Source of the DNA: Areca catechu
Taxonomy: Eukaryota > Streptophyta > Magnoliopsida > Arecales > Arecaceae
Length of the DNA stretch: 64,000 bases
Direction: 5' to 3'
NCBI GenBank assembly: GCA_021397845.1
Contig: CM038052.1
Location: 136,467,854 to 136,531,853 of the forward strand
The translations under genes and the position numbers were made by a program. Each line of letters starts with the position of its first letter. Position 1 is the stretch's first letter. Under the pieces are notes generated by a model, which saw only the letters and a program-made list of their open reading frames with translations, had not been told where the DNA came from and searched no databases. Of the stretch, positions 34,083-46,031 are shown in pieces.

Positions 34083-35645
34083 TAATGTGAGACTAAGAGA
34101 TGCTAAGATGGATGCTGAATGCTAAGATGCATGCTGATAATTTTTCTTTTTGTTATTTTAAGTTTTAATGGATTTAAGGATTCTCGAAGACAAGCAAAGA
34201 GCAGATCTAGATATTCTATAAAGATAAGAACTTACTAGCATGCAAGATAGCACCTAAACAAAGATAAGGAGAGGACCCTGGGATTGAGAAATCCCGTAGG
34301 ACATAGCTCTAGATCAATATCTACTTAGAATATTAGGGATGCAAACCTTGGAAAACTCTGATGTGCCCGGTGCCGAGTTCACTCCTTATCGCGAATGCGG
34401 CCTGGAGGATCATGCTTTAACCCTGTGGATTTGTCGGCTTTTCATCTGATGGTTGCAAAGGCAAGGGAGACTGACTCCATTTTCTGTGGCACCTGGAGGA
34501 CCTACGAGGAACCAAGAGAAGGGTAAGGAATCATCGAGAATCATGTAAGAAATGAGGGAACAAAGGTTGAGAATTATGGTGAAGAGGTTCTTCTTCCTAG
34601 GCTCCTAGGTGGATCATCCAGATGACATCCAAACATGAAGGTAGGAAGGTGGCTTGCATGGGAGGATAGTAACTCAGGGCCTCTCACCCCTCGATGTCCC
34701 GAAAGACAAAGGCGTTCCCTCTCGGAGTTCTTAGTCTAGAAGACAAGGGCTAGAAGAATAATTTCTCAACCTTTTTTTCATTTCATCAACATTATTTTTT
34801 CAAAAGGGTATGGTCCTTTTTATAAGCACCCAAGTCATCATTTGACATTTGAATTCAAATTTGAAAGAGGGGTTACAAGACATGATTTGGGGAGGGAAGA
34901 GAGGATGTTGTCTTCATGAATCAAGTGGTGCCCATTTGAATTTTGAATTCCTCCTTCATGAAACTTGGCATCTAACTTTTGAATTTTGAATCTTTTCATG
35001 AAGCTTAATCTTGGTAGCTTGATTTGTGGAGTGGGATGAGGATCTTGTTGGCCTGGATCAAGGGAAGGCTTGATATGGGGAGTGTTTTGTGGATATTTTC
35101 CACTTGAATCAAGGGGAGATTAATGGGTGTCAACCATGGAATTTGAATTTGAAATTTCAACTTGACTTGCCCACCCATTGGAGCTTGGTGAAGTGGCACC
35201 TCTCCATGCCATGTGGCACTGATGATGTGCCACTCCATGAGCTGATATGGCACCTCCTATGCCATGTGGCATTGATGATGTGGCACTCCATGAGTAGGCA
35301 CTCTTACTTGGCATGGAGGAAAGGTGGCTTGACTCATCTTCAATTGGGCTTGACTTGAATGCCTACTTGTGGACCCATCTTCAAACTAGCTTGAGCCCAT
35401 CTTCAAATTGACTTAAGCATGAACCAATTCGGCTAATTACAAGACCAATTGACCCTAACTTGACCAAATTGGCCAAATTACAAGACTAAAGCAAAACAAT
35501 TGAAACTAACTAGATACTGACTACAAGACTCGAAAGCAAATTACTCAGGCTTTAAGCCTTATTATAGGACTCAAAAGGTTAAAAACATTAATCAGAGATC
35601 CACAGAGGGTTGAGGAGCCTTTGTTGAATCCTGGTGCCTACACCA
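34083..35645 (-). repeat. Family B LTR4
   Basis: A 1,563-bp LTR. On the plus strand its U5 hairpin (about 34270-34300) reads GGGATTGAGAAATCCC with a perfect 5-bp stem. Confidence 0.87.
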
Positions 35646-35689
35646 ATTCTCCCGAGGTTGGAGGAACTTGACCCTGTCGAGTAAGGGTT

Positions 35690-36020
35690 GATTTGGCTTT
35701 GGTATTTCTAAAGAAGGTCGGGGTCGAGGCATTGCATATCCACACGAGTAATCCACAAATCATCAGACTCCGGTCAGCCTTTCCAATGAACAAGTAATGC
35801 TGATAGCCTTTGCCCCGAGTTGTGAGCTTGATCATCCAGGACATGCTCGATCCATTCTCCTCTCTCTGGTTAAATTGGAGGTGGACACTCAGGGTCGGGT
35901 TTGCTCTCAAATGAAAGGTCAGGCACAAATAGTTCGTTGGGTGTGTTTGCTGGTTCCCTATACTTGACTAAGTCCTAGATATTGAAAGTCAAGCTAATGC
36001 CATAATCCGGGGGTAGCTTT
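35690..36020 (-). pseudogene. B unit 4 integrase C-terminus and chromodomain remnant
   Basis: Same block as in the other units, with GKGYQHYLFIGKADRS visible in a 96-codon stretch (35928-35638) whose frame is shifted within the chromodomain. A solo A LTR separates it from the unit 4 ORF. Confidence 0.6.
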
Positions 36021-36146
36021 AGCATATAGGCATTAGGGCTAACTCTCCTTATCGCTCTAAAAGGGCTAGCTCCTTGAGCATGAAGTTTCTTAACGGTTCT
36101 TGGTGAAAGCCTTTCAGGCTAAGCCTAATCATTACAGAATCTCTTA

Positions 36147-37543
36147 TGGTGGGGACACCAGATGCACCAAAATAAGACAGAGGCTTCTCAACCCTCTGTG
36201 GATCAATTAGCAGCATTAGAGTCCATTTGGAATAAAGATTTAGTCCATCTGAGTTGTTATTTTATCACTTGAGTCCTGTACTAGTCAGCTCATGTTGAGC
36301 TAGTCTTCTTCCTGAGTCCTGTACATGTCAGCCCAAGTACAAGAGAAGACCAAGCCAGTCCAAGTGGAGACCAACCCAACTGAAGACATGAAGACCATGG
36401 AAGGCCTAGTAGAAGAAATCAGATTATTAGATTTTGTGTGACACCACAGGATCCAAGATGTCTTCCGAAAACCCTGATTCCTTGTAGATGCCTAGATTCC
36501 CTTCCAGATGCCAGAGTATATTCATAGACCAGGGCATCCATGATTCCAGAGGTCCACCAGCATCCTAGCCCAAAGAAATCAAGCCCAAGTGCCAAGCCCA
36601 AGCCCTTAAGAAGCAAGATACCAGGGAATATTCCTGCTACCTGGCTACCAGGCCATCTCAGCTTCCAGAGGTCCAAGCCCATGCACCCAAACCACTTTGG
36701 GCCGGCCCCTTGCTGCTCTTAGAAGCCCAACACGCCCCCTAGTTATCGTTGGAGTGTTGACCAAGTCAAGAGAGGAGGAGAGAGTTTTTAGGTATTTTTT
36801 TCAACCAGGCTTTCCTTATTTTTCTAGCTAGAGTTTGATGGGGATTCAAACTCCTATGTAATGTCTCTTTTAACCTTACTTGGAGCCCAAGACTAAAGGT
36901 CTATTTAAAGGACCCTAGTCTCTTGTATGAGAGATTGATTATTGATATGAAATATACTTGAGTTTTCTACAATTGCTTTGTGCTACACTGCTTTGTGCTT
37001 AAGGGTTTTGGCATCTTCTTCTTCCCGGTGTTGCAACTGCCTCCAACATTCATCCAAGCCTCCTCTTCCCATGCCCTTGCTGCCATGTTTCTGAGTTTTC
37101 TTGTGCTTCCAACCTTGTTTTCTCACCTCTGACGATTGTTTGCAGGTCCCCAAGTTCCTACGAATCCAACGACTCCAACCGGGCCACAATCGGATCACCA
37201 AGCAGAAAGTCGGGTATCCATGAGTCTCTGACTTGGTTTTATAGGCCGCATCCTTCGAGGATGAGAGATCTCTTCACTGCGATCTTCACTGGGTGCATCA
37301 GACATTCACAGGTACACCCCCTCTACCACCAGTAGTTTTATTGTGGGTAAACTAGCCCTAACTGAGGCTTCTCAACCCGGCGATCCCTCTTTACTGCTTT
37401 TCTAGGTCCTATCTTCATGCATAAGTTTCCAAATTCATATTGAATTATCTACATCATATTTTGATCTGAAATTCAGGATTTAACCACCTCATCCAACACC
37501 TAAAATACAAGAAAATAATCACATGCATATTAGTTCCGCATCA
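36147..37543 (+). repeat. Solo LTR of family A inside B unit 4
   Basis: A 1,397-bp LTR from TGGTGGGGACACC to CCGCATCA, flanked by TCTTA (36142-36146) and CCTTA (37544-37548). Unit 2 keeps the empty site (near 21489). It presumably arose by recombination between the two LTRs of an inserted A element. Confidence 0.9.
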
Positions 37544-37759
37544 CCTTATTTCATATTCTTTGGCTTGCTTTCGGGTATCAGCCAATTTCTTGTATGTATT
37601 AGGTTGATTTTTGGCTAATCTCCTTATGCATGCTTTTAATATGCTATGTAAAAGATTCTGTGGACTCTGGGACTTGTACTAACACTTGATAAAAAGTAGA
37701 CTCAACTATGTTTTCCTATTGAGAGGATTTTTATTGGACTCTCTAGGGCCTAAACCTAC

Positions 37760-38699
37760 AGATTATTGACTCTCTAGGTTTGGCCCTGGTCTGGTATGCA
37801 CATGAAAAATTACCATGGATCCTTAGCAAATGCCATAAGGTATAGCAAAAGTAGGTAGCAAAAGGGATGGGCTCTAAGGATTCATGCAACCTGGTAATCT
37901 CTACAAAAAATAACACAATGGCTCTAGAAACATGAGAAGACTCAAGGAAGGGTAGGAAATAGGAATCAGAGTCTTCGGGCAATCTATGGAAAACATGAAG
38001 TAGACCTTGGTTATTCAGGATGATCTTAAAATTTGGACATTGATCTATGGGTGTCATATGGTCCACTTGTTTTGGTGGTTCTTGGGGCTCGGTAGGGTTA
38101 ATCCCATAGTGAGGAAGGTCTGTTAATGAGGATCTTGGGACCAAGTCTATAGCCTACTGGATGTCCCTCGGGGATGGTAATTGAACAGGTGAATCATTGG
38201 GTAAAACATCCTCAAACTCTTTTAGAGCCTCAACTACTACCTAGGGGTGTTTTTTTTGGGTCAGTTCATGAATCTCTTCAGTGGCAGGGGTTTCCTCAGT
38301 ACTCTCATTGGGTGGTAGTTGATTTGGTAACTCATCTGGAAATACATCCTCAAATTCTTTTATAGTTTCAACTACCTCTTGAGGGTGTTCTCTTTAGGTT
38401 GGCTCTTCGACCTCTTTAGTGGCAGGGTTAGGATGTGGGACTCTTCTGGGCTTAGCCTTTAAGGAGGGATCATGTTGAGGGAATCTCCTATGGTGGGAAG
38501 CTGATTCAAACTCTGGTTCGGTATAAGGCTCCCAGGTCCTCTCTAGAGTTCCTAGCTTTGTTTCAAATCTATCAGCTCTTTGGATCAACTTGGCAAGCTG
38601 TTCAGTGAAGAGCCAAAGTTGATACTTGCGGTTGTTCTCCATGGGTTCACCTAACTAAGAGTGATGTGGATGATGCAGGACTCCTGACCTAGTCGACAT
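37760..38699 (-). pseudogene. B unit 4 shared ORF
   Basis: The start at 38699 (MSTRS-like, then MENNRKYQLWLFTEQLAKLIQ, open 38642-38394). The C-terminal block is open over 133 codons (38144-37743): SLTDLPHYGINPTEP, LPEDSDSYFLPFLESSHVSR and YTLWHLLRIHGNFSCAYQTRAKP. Stops separate the two halves. The presence of the same two ends in all four units argues that the ORF was intact when the array's ancestor was active. Confidence 0.7.
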
Positions 38700-39708
38700 G
38701 CAACACACAACGAATGGTGTTACGGGCTTGCTAGACCTCGGAGTTCAATAAGAATGGATCAGCGTATAAAATATGCATCACAACAACTAGCCCTTTAACT
38801 GGCCAGGTAAGAGGTGGGAGTGTGGGAGGCCCCCCTTGCTTTCACAAGGACCTAATTAAAGAACCACAGCACCGCTTAGGTCATTTGACGTTGGACCTCT
38901 TGCCTTAGACACCAGCTTCCCGGTACCAATTGAAGGGTTGCATGCACTAGCTTCACCAAAATGGTTGAACCCAACTTGTTGATATCCCTAATCTATTAGG
39001 TTGCTACAAGATTTTAGATTAGTTTTGGGTTCGAAAGGAAAGGGTGGTGGTTTTTTTGGGCTAAGGAAAGGCAATGACCTCCTTCCCTTATCTTGTCATA
39101 TTGACAACCTTATGTTAATTATGAGAATGATGGCATATACATGACCTAATGAAATGTATCTAAGTTTGTTTTTGGATTTTGATGTATGCTAGCAGAAATA
39201 AGATGCTGGAAATAAAAAATTATGAACCTAAATGCAAAAATTAAACTATATGGGAAATGAAAGTGTGATGAAATGCACTTCCTGGAATTTAAGAACAGAT
39301 TTGCTCTCAAGTAGTATTCCAACATGTAGAGATTCTACAGACAGAAATAAAATCAAAAAAAATTCCAAAAGATAGTATCAAATATGTGGAATCCAGAAAA
39401 AAAAAAATCACCAAAATCAGAGATTCCAGCAGGCAAAAGAAATAACTAAAATAGCAGGCCATGTATTGATTTGAAAGAATGCAGAAATTTAAAGATGCTG
39501 AATTCTAATGATTTAAAACTTTTCTTTAGGGTTTAAAACCTATCTCCTTGTATTCCCGTTCAAGGGTCAATCACATCGGCACCCCTCCATGCCATAGGAT
39601 TCCCCTTTGAATGGGATGTGAGGGTCTTGCTGCCCTACTTTTTTCTATGACCGGACGGCCATGGTAAAGCACCCATCCAAGTACTTAAGAAGACTAAGCA
39701 TTAACCGG
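38700..39708 (-). other. B unit 4 leader (non-coding)
   Basis: Mini-ORF MAVRS at 39645-39662, AT-rich middle, and the shared block around 38820-39060. The primer site (one mismatch, gctctgatgcca) is at 39709-39720. Confidence 0.7.
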
Positions 39709-39722
39709 GCTCTGATGCCAGA

Positions 39723-41268
39723 TGATGTGGGACTAAGAGATTCTAAGATGCATGCTGAATGCTAAGATGCATGCTGATGATTTTTCTTTTGTTATTTTAA
39801 GTTTTAATGGATTTAAGGATTCCCAAAGACAAGCAAAGAGCAGATCTAGAGATTCTATAAAGAAAGAACTTTCTAGCATGCAAGATAGCCCCTAAACAAA
39901 GATAAGGAGAGGACCTCGGGATTGAGAAACCTTGTAGGACTTAGCTCTAGATCAATATCTACTTAGTAGATTAGAGATGCAAACCTTGAAAAACTATGAT
40001 GCGCCCGATGTCGAGTTCACTCACTCTCGCGGATTCGGCCTGGAGGATCAAGCTTCAAGACTACGGATTCGCTAGCTTTCCGTTCGATGGTCGCGAAGGC
40101 AAGGGAGATCAACTCCATTGTCCATGGCACCTAGAGGACCTGCAAGCAACCAGGAGATGGGATAGGAATCATCGAGAAGCAAGTAAGAAAAGAGGGAACA
40201 AAGGTTGAGAATGGTGGTGGAGGAGGTTCTTCTTGCTAGGCTCCCAGGTGGATAATCTAGATGGCATCCAAACTTGAAGGTGGGAAGGCAGCTTGTATAG
40301 GAGGATGGTAACTCAGGATCTCTCATCCCTCAATGTGTCGAAGGACAAAGGCGCTCCCTCTTGGAGTTCTTAGTCTAGAAGACAAGGGCTAGAAGAATAA
40401 CTTCTCAAACATTTTTTCATTTCATCAATATTATTCTTACAAAAGGGCTAGGGTCCTTTTTATAAGAACCCAAGTCTTCATTTGACATTTGAATTCAAAT
40501 TTGAAAGAGGGATTACAAGACTTGATTTGGGGATGGAAGAGAGGATGTTGTCTTCATGAATCAAGGGACACCAATTTGAATTTTGAATTCCTCCTTCATG
40601 AAACTTGGCATCTAACTTTTGAATTTCGAATCTTTTCATGAAGCTTGATCTTGGTAGCTTGATTTGTAGAGTGGGGTGAGGATCTTGTTGGCTTGGATCA
40701 AGGGAAGGCTAGATATGGGGAGTGTTGTGCGGATATTGTCTACTTGAATCAAGGGGAGATTAATGGGAGTCAACCATGAAATTTGAATTTGAAATTTCAA
40801 CTTGACTTGGCCGCCCAATGGAGCTTGGTGAAGTGGCACCTCCCCATGCCATGTGGCACTGTTGATGTGGTACTCCAGGAGCTGATATGGCACCTCCTAT
40901 GCCATGTGTCATTGATGATGTGGCACTCCTACTTGTCATGGAGGAGACGTGGCTTGACTCATCTTCAATTGGGCTTGACTTGAATGCCCACTTGTGGACC
41001 CATCTTCAAACTATCTTAAGCCCATCATCAAATTGACTTAAGCTTGAACCAATTTAGCTAATTACATGACCAATTGGCCCTAACTTGATCAAATTGACCA
41101 AATTAGAGGACTAAAGCAAAAAATTGAAACCAACTAGATACTAACTACAAGACTCGAAAGCAAATTGCTTAGGCTTTAAGCCTTATTAGAAGACTCAAAA
41201 TGTTTAAAACCCTAATCAGAGATCCACTGAGGGTTGAGGAGACTCTGTCGAATCCTGGTGCATGCACA
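39723..41268 (-). repeat. Family B LTR5, outer end of the array
   Basis: A 1,546-bp LTR. On its right there is no B internal sequence. Copia 2 pol sequence starts at once, so this is the 5' end of the minus-strand array. The left end of the array is not in the window, so no TSD can be tested. Confidence 0.85.
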
Positions 41269-42456
41269 AAGATCAATGAGCATCTATATATTGTTGACTT
41301 TCATGGACTTCATTTAGAATTCATGGCTTCTAGCCATTTATCAGAGTCGAATCTCTACATCACATCTATATAGGTGATCAGATCCTTATTATTTTTATCA
41401 AGTTTAATAGGATCACTATCCAAGACCAAGAAACCATAATATCTATCCAGCTAAAGTGGTACTTTTCCAGATTCCCTAATGATGCTTCTACAATGGGCTT
41501 TGGATTTGATTTAATCAAATCTAGTTCTACGGATTTAGTCAATGGTGTCAATTCTTCTACATGTCGAACTTCTTCAAGTTCAATTTTAGTGGCATTAGTT
41601 CCTTCTCCAAGGAATTCCTTTTCTAAAAAGATTGCTCTATTATTGATGAACACCTTTTGTTCATCAGTATGATTGAAATAATAACCCTTTGTCTCTATTG
41701 AGTATCCTATGAAAATACACTTGTCAGACCTAGGTCCGAGTTTGTCTATTTTTAAATGTTTGACATAAGCCGGGCACCCCTAGACTCTTTGGTTTGAGAG
41801 CACTAGCTTACGCCCTGTCCATCTCTCATATGGTGTTTTGTCAACAAACTTGCTCAGAATCTTATTTAACAAGTAATAGGCTACCTCAGGAGCATATCCC
41901 AAAAAGAAGATCGATAGACTAGCAAAGCCCATCATGGACTGAACCATGTCTAACAAAGTCTAATTCCTTCTTTCAAAAACTTCATTTAATTGTGGTGTCT
42001 CTGGAGGTGTCCATTGAGAGAGAATCCCATTCTTCTCTAGATAGGTCAAAAACTTACTGGTAATGTATTCTCCTCCTGATCTGATCAATGGGTTTTAATA
42101 CACTTTCCAATTTATTTCTTTATCTCATTACGATATCATCTGAACATTTTAAATAATTTAATTTATGTCTTATAAGATTAGACATAATCAAACCTTGAAA
42201 GGTCATCTATAAACATATTCATTGGCTCACATACATCAGTATAACTAGACTCAAAACCTCAATAGCTCTTTCACCTTTTCCAGTAAAAGGTGAATTAGTC
42301 ATCTTTCCAAGAAGGCAAGATTCACAGGTTGGCATTGATTCACCATCATTGCTTCAAGGAGACATTCTTGTCTCAACCTGTTTATCCTATTCTTATTAAT
42401 ATGACCTAGTCGGTAGTTTCAAAGACAAATATCACTGATATTATCCTTCCCTAGGA
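41269..42456 (-). pseudogene. Copia 2 integrase region
   Basis: The sequence parallels copia 1 5900-4665. EKEFLGEGTNATKIELEEV and the integrase tail are readable, with many frameshifts. It keeps Gln at the TPQ motif (about 42000) and Trp at the YERW.GR motif (about 41822), where copia 1 has stop codons. Confidence 0.75.
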
Positions 42457-42514
42457 TGTTTGCTCAAAGTTGAAGGATCAGGTAGGCAACCCCAGAGGGG
42501 GGGTGAATTGGTTT

Positions 42515-42860
42515 TATAACTTAGGCTCACCAACAACATTTATAACTTGTGTTGGCTTCGGGTTCATAAGTCAAATCCTAGTTGGTTTCAAGGCTCACCA
42601 ACAACCACCCTTGGTTTTACAGGCTAACCAAGAACCTAAACAACTTGTTTTGGCTTCGGGTTCACAAGTCAAACCCTAGTTGGTTTCAAGGCTCACCAAC
42701 AATCACCCTTGGTTTTATGGGCTAACCAAGAACCTAAACAACTTGTTTTGTCTTTGGGCTCATAAGTAAAACCCTAGTTGGTTTTAAGGCTCACCAACAA
42801 CCACTTTGGTTTTCCAAGGCTTACCAAAAACTCTTTGGTTTTCCAAGGCTCACCAAAATT
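42515..42860. repeat. ~99-bp tandem repeat in the D LTR
   Basis: Three imperfect units, marked by tggcttcgggttca at about 42551 and 42650 and its variant near 42749. Shorter ggttttccaaggctcacc repeats follow. The plus-strand copy at 52370-52570 is shorter and more diverged. Confidence 0.75.
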
Positions 42861-43244
42861 TGAAGTAAAATAATGTAAGAGCAATATGAAAGAAATACAA
42901 TAAAACCTTTCTAAAATAAAGCAAATATCTCTTTGAAGCCCTTGATTGTTGATGAAGAACTTGTCTTCAAGTTGTTGAAGCCTTTGAATGCTGCTTGAGG
43001 ATGTGAACTTTGGACGCTCTCTTTGAAACTTGGAAGCTTGAAGGCTTGAACCACTCAACTCTTGAATCCTTGAAGAATATTTAATGATCTCACTAAAAGA
43101 ATGCATCCCCATTTGATTTTTGATGTTTATATAGCCCTCCAAATCATAGATGACCATTTATGATCATTGGGGATGAAAATATGGCTGTTTGAAGCAAGTT
43201 GGAGAAGTTCTGTAGCTTTTAAAAAAACTAGCCGTTACAGCAAG

Positions 43245-43475
43245 TGAGTCGACACTTGGCACTATTCATGAACAGTGCAAGTGTCGACACATGCTACAAT
43301 GAGTCGATACTTGGCACTATTCACAACTAATTCTGATTTTTCATATTTCTGTATTTTTCTTGTTCTCAGGCCTTGAGTCGACACTTCACTCTTCAAGTGT
43401 CGACACTCACTCTTCAAGTGTCGACACTTCATTCTTAAGTGTCGACACTTCAACTTCAGGTGTCGACACTTGGGC
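43245..43475. repeat. GTGTCGACAC palindrome cluster in the D LTR
   Basis: About nine copies of the palindromic core (g)tgTCGAca(c). The last five are spaced about 20 bp apart (43376-43470). Related degenerate tcgactca motifs occur in the other D LTR at 51800-51990. Confidence 0.8.
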
Positions 43476-43714
43476 ATGCCATTGCTGAAACTTGCTAAAA
43501 ATCAAACTTTAACTTTTTCAAGTTCTTCCATACGAATTCCAAAGTCCATATAACTTGATTTTCCATTAATTTAAGGACTTTTTCAACTAAAATACAAGAG
43601 TTTCTTCATTCAACATGGATGAGTACTAAGATTTGATAAACAAATTTAAAATATAATTAGTACTCATATATACTTAAATTTTGTCAATCATGAAATTCAA
43701 GACTAGAGTCAACA

Positions 43715-44454
43715 ACAACAGTGTACACTACATTAACAGGCTATGATAAAACATAAATACCTTTTTCAATTATCAATGCATTATTATAATATAATTCAAC
43801 ATGAATTCACAATAATCATCTTTTATTGATAAATGAAAATTGCGCTTAGCCAAAAGGCCTACAGAAATAACATTCATCATAAAAGTAAAACAATAATGAT
43901 AATTATCTAAAATAATGATATTTTTATTGAATACAAGCTTGACAACTTTTAAGTCTAGAACTAGAATTGCTTTTCTATCTCCAACATTCAGGAATCTCTC
44001 ACCATCTTCAAATCTTCTGCTAACTTGAAGTCCCTGTAATGAATTACAAATATTTATAGGGCTTTCAGTATCCAATACCCAGGCAGTAGTATCATAAATA
44101 GAAAAATTACAAGGTGTTATCACGTAAGTACCTTGTCCAGCAACTGCCTGCTGGTTCTTATTATTTCTTGGCCTGTTAAGGTCTAGAAGGAAATGTAAAG
44201 AGAATAATTCCTTTTCGAGTGTTCTTGCTTCTTATAAGAAGTACTCTACCTGACTCTGGTCAGACTGATTTTTCTTTGTCTGGCTAAGCTAAACTTGTTG
44301 CATCTTTTTTTTCTTGGCATTGAATATGGCCTAAGATATTTTATACCCTTCAACATCATCAAGAATGCCGAAAGATTTTTTCAACACTTAAAGTATATCC
44401 TCTGGCCGAGCATCCTCAAATATGCGACTAAACTCGTCATTGATGGATGCCTGC
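43715..44454 (-). pseudogene. Copia 2 protease and gag fragment
   Basis: Reads WVLDTESPINICNSLQGLQVSRRFEDGERFL (the protease site is DTE instead of DTG), then a decayed zinc-knuckle region, and gag residues equivalent to copia 1 6800-6920. About 300 bp of gag is missing compared with copia 1. The reading ends at element C. Confidence 0.78.
44450..44454. repeat. Left TSD of element C (CCTGC)
   Basis: CCTGC is matched by CTTGC at 50572-50576, one mismatch. Copia 2 gag homology resumes exactly after it. Confidence 0.8.
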
Positions 44455-46015
44455 TAGTGGGGACACCAGGATCAGACATAGATCACTGGATCCCATATGG
44501 TTTACTGATTAGGATTTTAGAACCTTAGTCACGTGTCATAATTTTGTAAGCAAGTAAGATTGAGTCTTGTGACAAGTTGAGACTAGTTGGTTGTTTCTTA
44601 ACCATAGACCAGTATTGAGTCCTGTATTTCAGTATGAGTACAGTATTAGTCCAGTTCATGTACAAGAAAGGAGGATACCCTATTTTAGAGTCCCACCAGT
44701 TCTCATCCAGGAGTCAGAGGCCAATGTAACAGCTTATTGGACCTTGTTGGACACCCCAGGGTCCAAGATACCATCCAGCTACCCTATATGCCCTCCAAAT
44801 GCTCTTTAGATACCCAGATTCCACTCCAGATACCAGAGCATATTCCCAGACTAGGGCACCCATTATTGTAGAGGTCCATACATGCCCCAACCCAAAAGAA
44901 ATCAGCCCAGGCACTAGGCCCAAGCTCATAAGAACCAAGATTCCAGGTATATTCTAGCCCAGAACCAAGATTCCAGGAATATGCTAGCCCAAGCATCCAA
45001 GGCTTAAAGGTGTTCCAAAGTCCATGCGCCCTAGCCTCTTGGCCACCTATTCTTGCTGCCCATGAAGCCCACACACCAAGGAGAGGTATCCTTAATGGTT
45101 GACTTGGCCCAAGCTAGGAGGAAGAGTCCAAGTGGAAGAAGGAAATCAAGTTTTTATTTCATTCAACTTTGTAATCCTAGTTCTAGGTTAATATTATAGT
45201 CCTCCCACTCAAAGCTTGTAAACCTATCCTAACTAGGAGAGGGCTGAAGTCCTAATAAAGAGAGGACATGGGAACTCTATAAATACCCCACCCCTCCACT
45301 TGTAATCAATCAACTCTTATGAAATATTATTCTGCTGAATTGTTTTAAGACTGGTGTCATGTGTTCTTTTGGTTCTTTGTTCTCTTGCTTGGCTGACCAA
45401 CCATCCTTGGAATTCTCCATGCCCTAGCAGCAAATCAAGCCTCCAAGCAACAGCCACATCCAAGAATAGAAGCCTTGAAGATTCCTCAAATCAAGAGCTC
45501 CTTCTTCCCTGCTGCCAACCCTAACCCTAATTCCCTTTGTTCTTTCTTTCATATTTTGTTTCTTTTCATTGATCACCTATTTCGTGCCTAACCTTAATGC
45601 TTGCAGGGTCCCTATAGTGTTTTCCCTCCCCAGAGGAGGCTTTCTTTACCTTCAGATTGGGTCCAGATCGCCTTCAAATTCGGGAACCAAAGGTTTATTC
45701 TTCCAGGTGCCATCCAGAGTGTTGAGGGATCTCTTTTTCAAAGGAACTGCAATCACTACCTGGTAAAACCCTTCCCCCTCCTGGGTTCTGATCTGATGAT
45801 AGGTATGCTATCCCATGCCAGGAGTTTCTCAATTCTTGGGTCTTGGCTTTATTATTTGCATGAGTTATTCTGTGGGTATGATAGTTTCTTGCATTACTAG
45901 TCTTCCTACTGATTCCTTACTTATTTTGGATCTTTAGCCACTGAATTAAATTCTAAAAAAAATCTAAAAAAGTTAGTTTTCTAGTTTTCATCAGTCCTAG
46001 GATTGTCTCATATTA
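44455..46015 (+). repeat. 5' LTR of element C
   Basis: Starts TAGTGGGGACACC (TG decayed to TA). A clear TATAAATA box is at 45278-45285, a TTGCAGGGTCC box near 45603, and a hairpin at 45818-45839 with stem CCAGGA/TTCTTGG. Confidence 0.92.
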
Positions 46016-46018
46016 GTT

Positions 46019-46031
46019 TGGTATTAGAGAG
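46019..46031 (+). other. Primer binding site of element C (mutated)
   Basis: TGGTATTAGAGAG shows a C-to-T change relative to TGGTATCAGAG. Confidence 0.75.

Larger units (their letters stand above)
14975..41268 (-). mobile_element. Family B tandem array: five LTRs, four internal regions
   Basis: On the minus strand LTRs and internal regions alternate: LTR5 (39723-41268), LTR4 (34083-35645), LTR3 (29856-31399), LTR2 (19427-20990), LTR1 (15183-16744), then a partial leader (14975-15182). Each LTR has a primer site on its left (plus-strand view). LTR1 to LTR4 have a polypurine tract and integrase remnant on the right. Left edges are 4,244, 4,170, 4,227 and 4,238 bp apart once the A1 element and the solo A LTR are subtracted. 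Adjacent internal regions therefore share one LTR, as expected after unequal LTR recombination rather than independent insertion. Confidence 0.9.
42457..43714 (-). repeat. Solo LTR of family D
   Basis: About 1.26 kb, homologous in reverse to the plus-strand LTR at 51559-52882. It starts TGTTGACTC at about 43714 on the minus strand, with a TATATAAA box near 43127-43134. Edges are approximate and no TSD could be settled. It contains a cluster of GTGTCGACAC palindromes and a ~99-bp repeat. Confidence 0.75.

Noticed and set aside
43376..43470. Possible CRISPR-like array (palindromic repeats at even spacing)
   Set aside because: The repeats are about 10 bp with ~10-bp similar spacers, in a plant LTR, without cas genes. 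They are promoter-type repeats.
41269..44454. Host gene on the minus strand
   Set aside because: Readable segments match copia integrase, protease and gag of copia 1. Interruptions are explained by a solo LTR and element C, not introns.
45522..45540. Short aaccctaaccctaa run resembling plant telomere repeat
   Set aside because: Only two to three units, inside the C LTR, and decayed in the other LTR of the same element.
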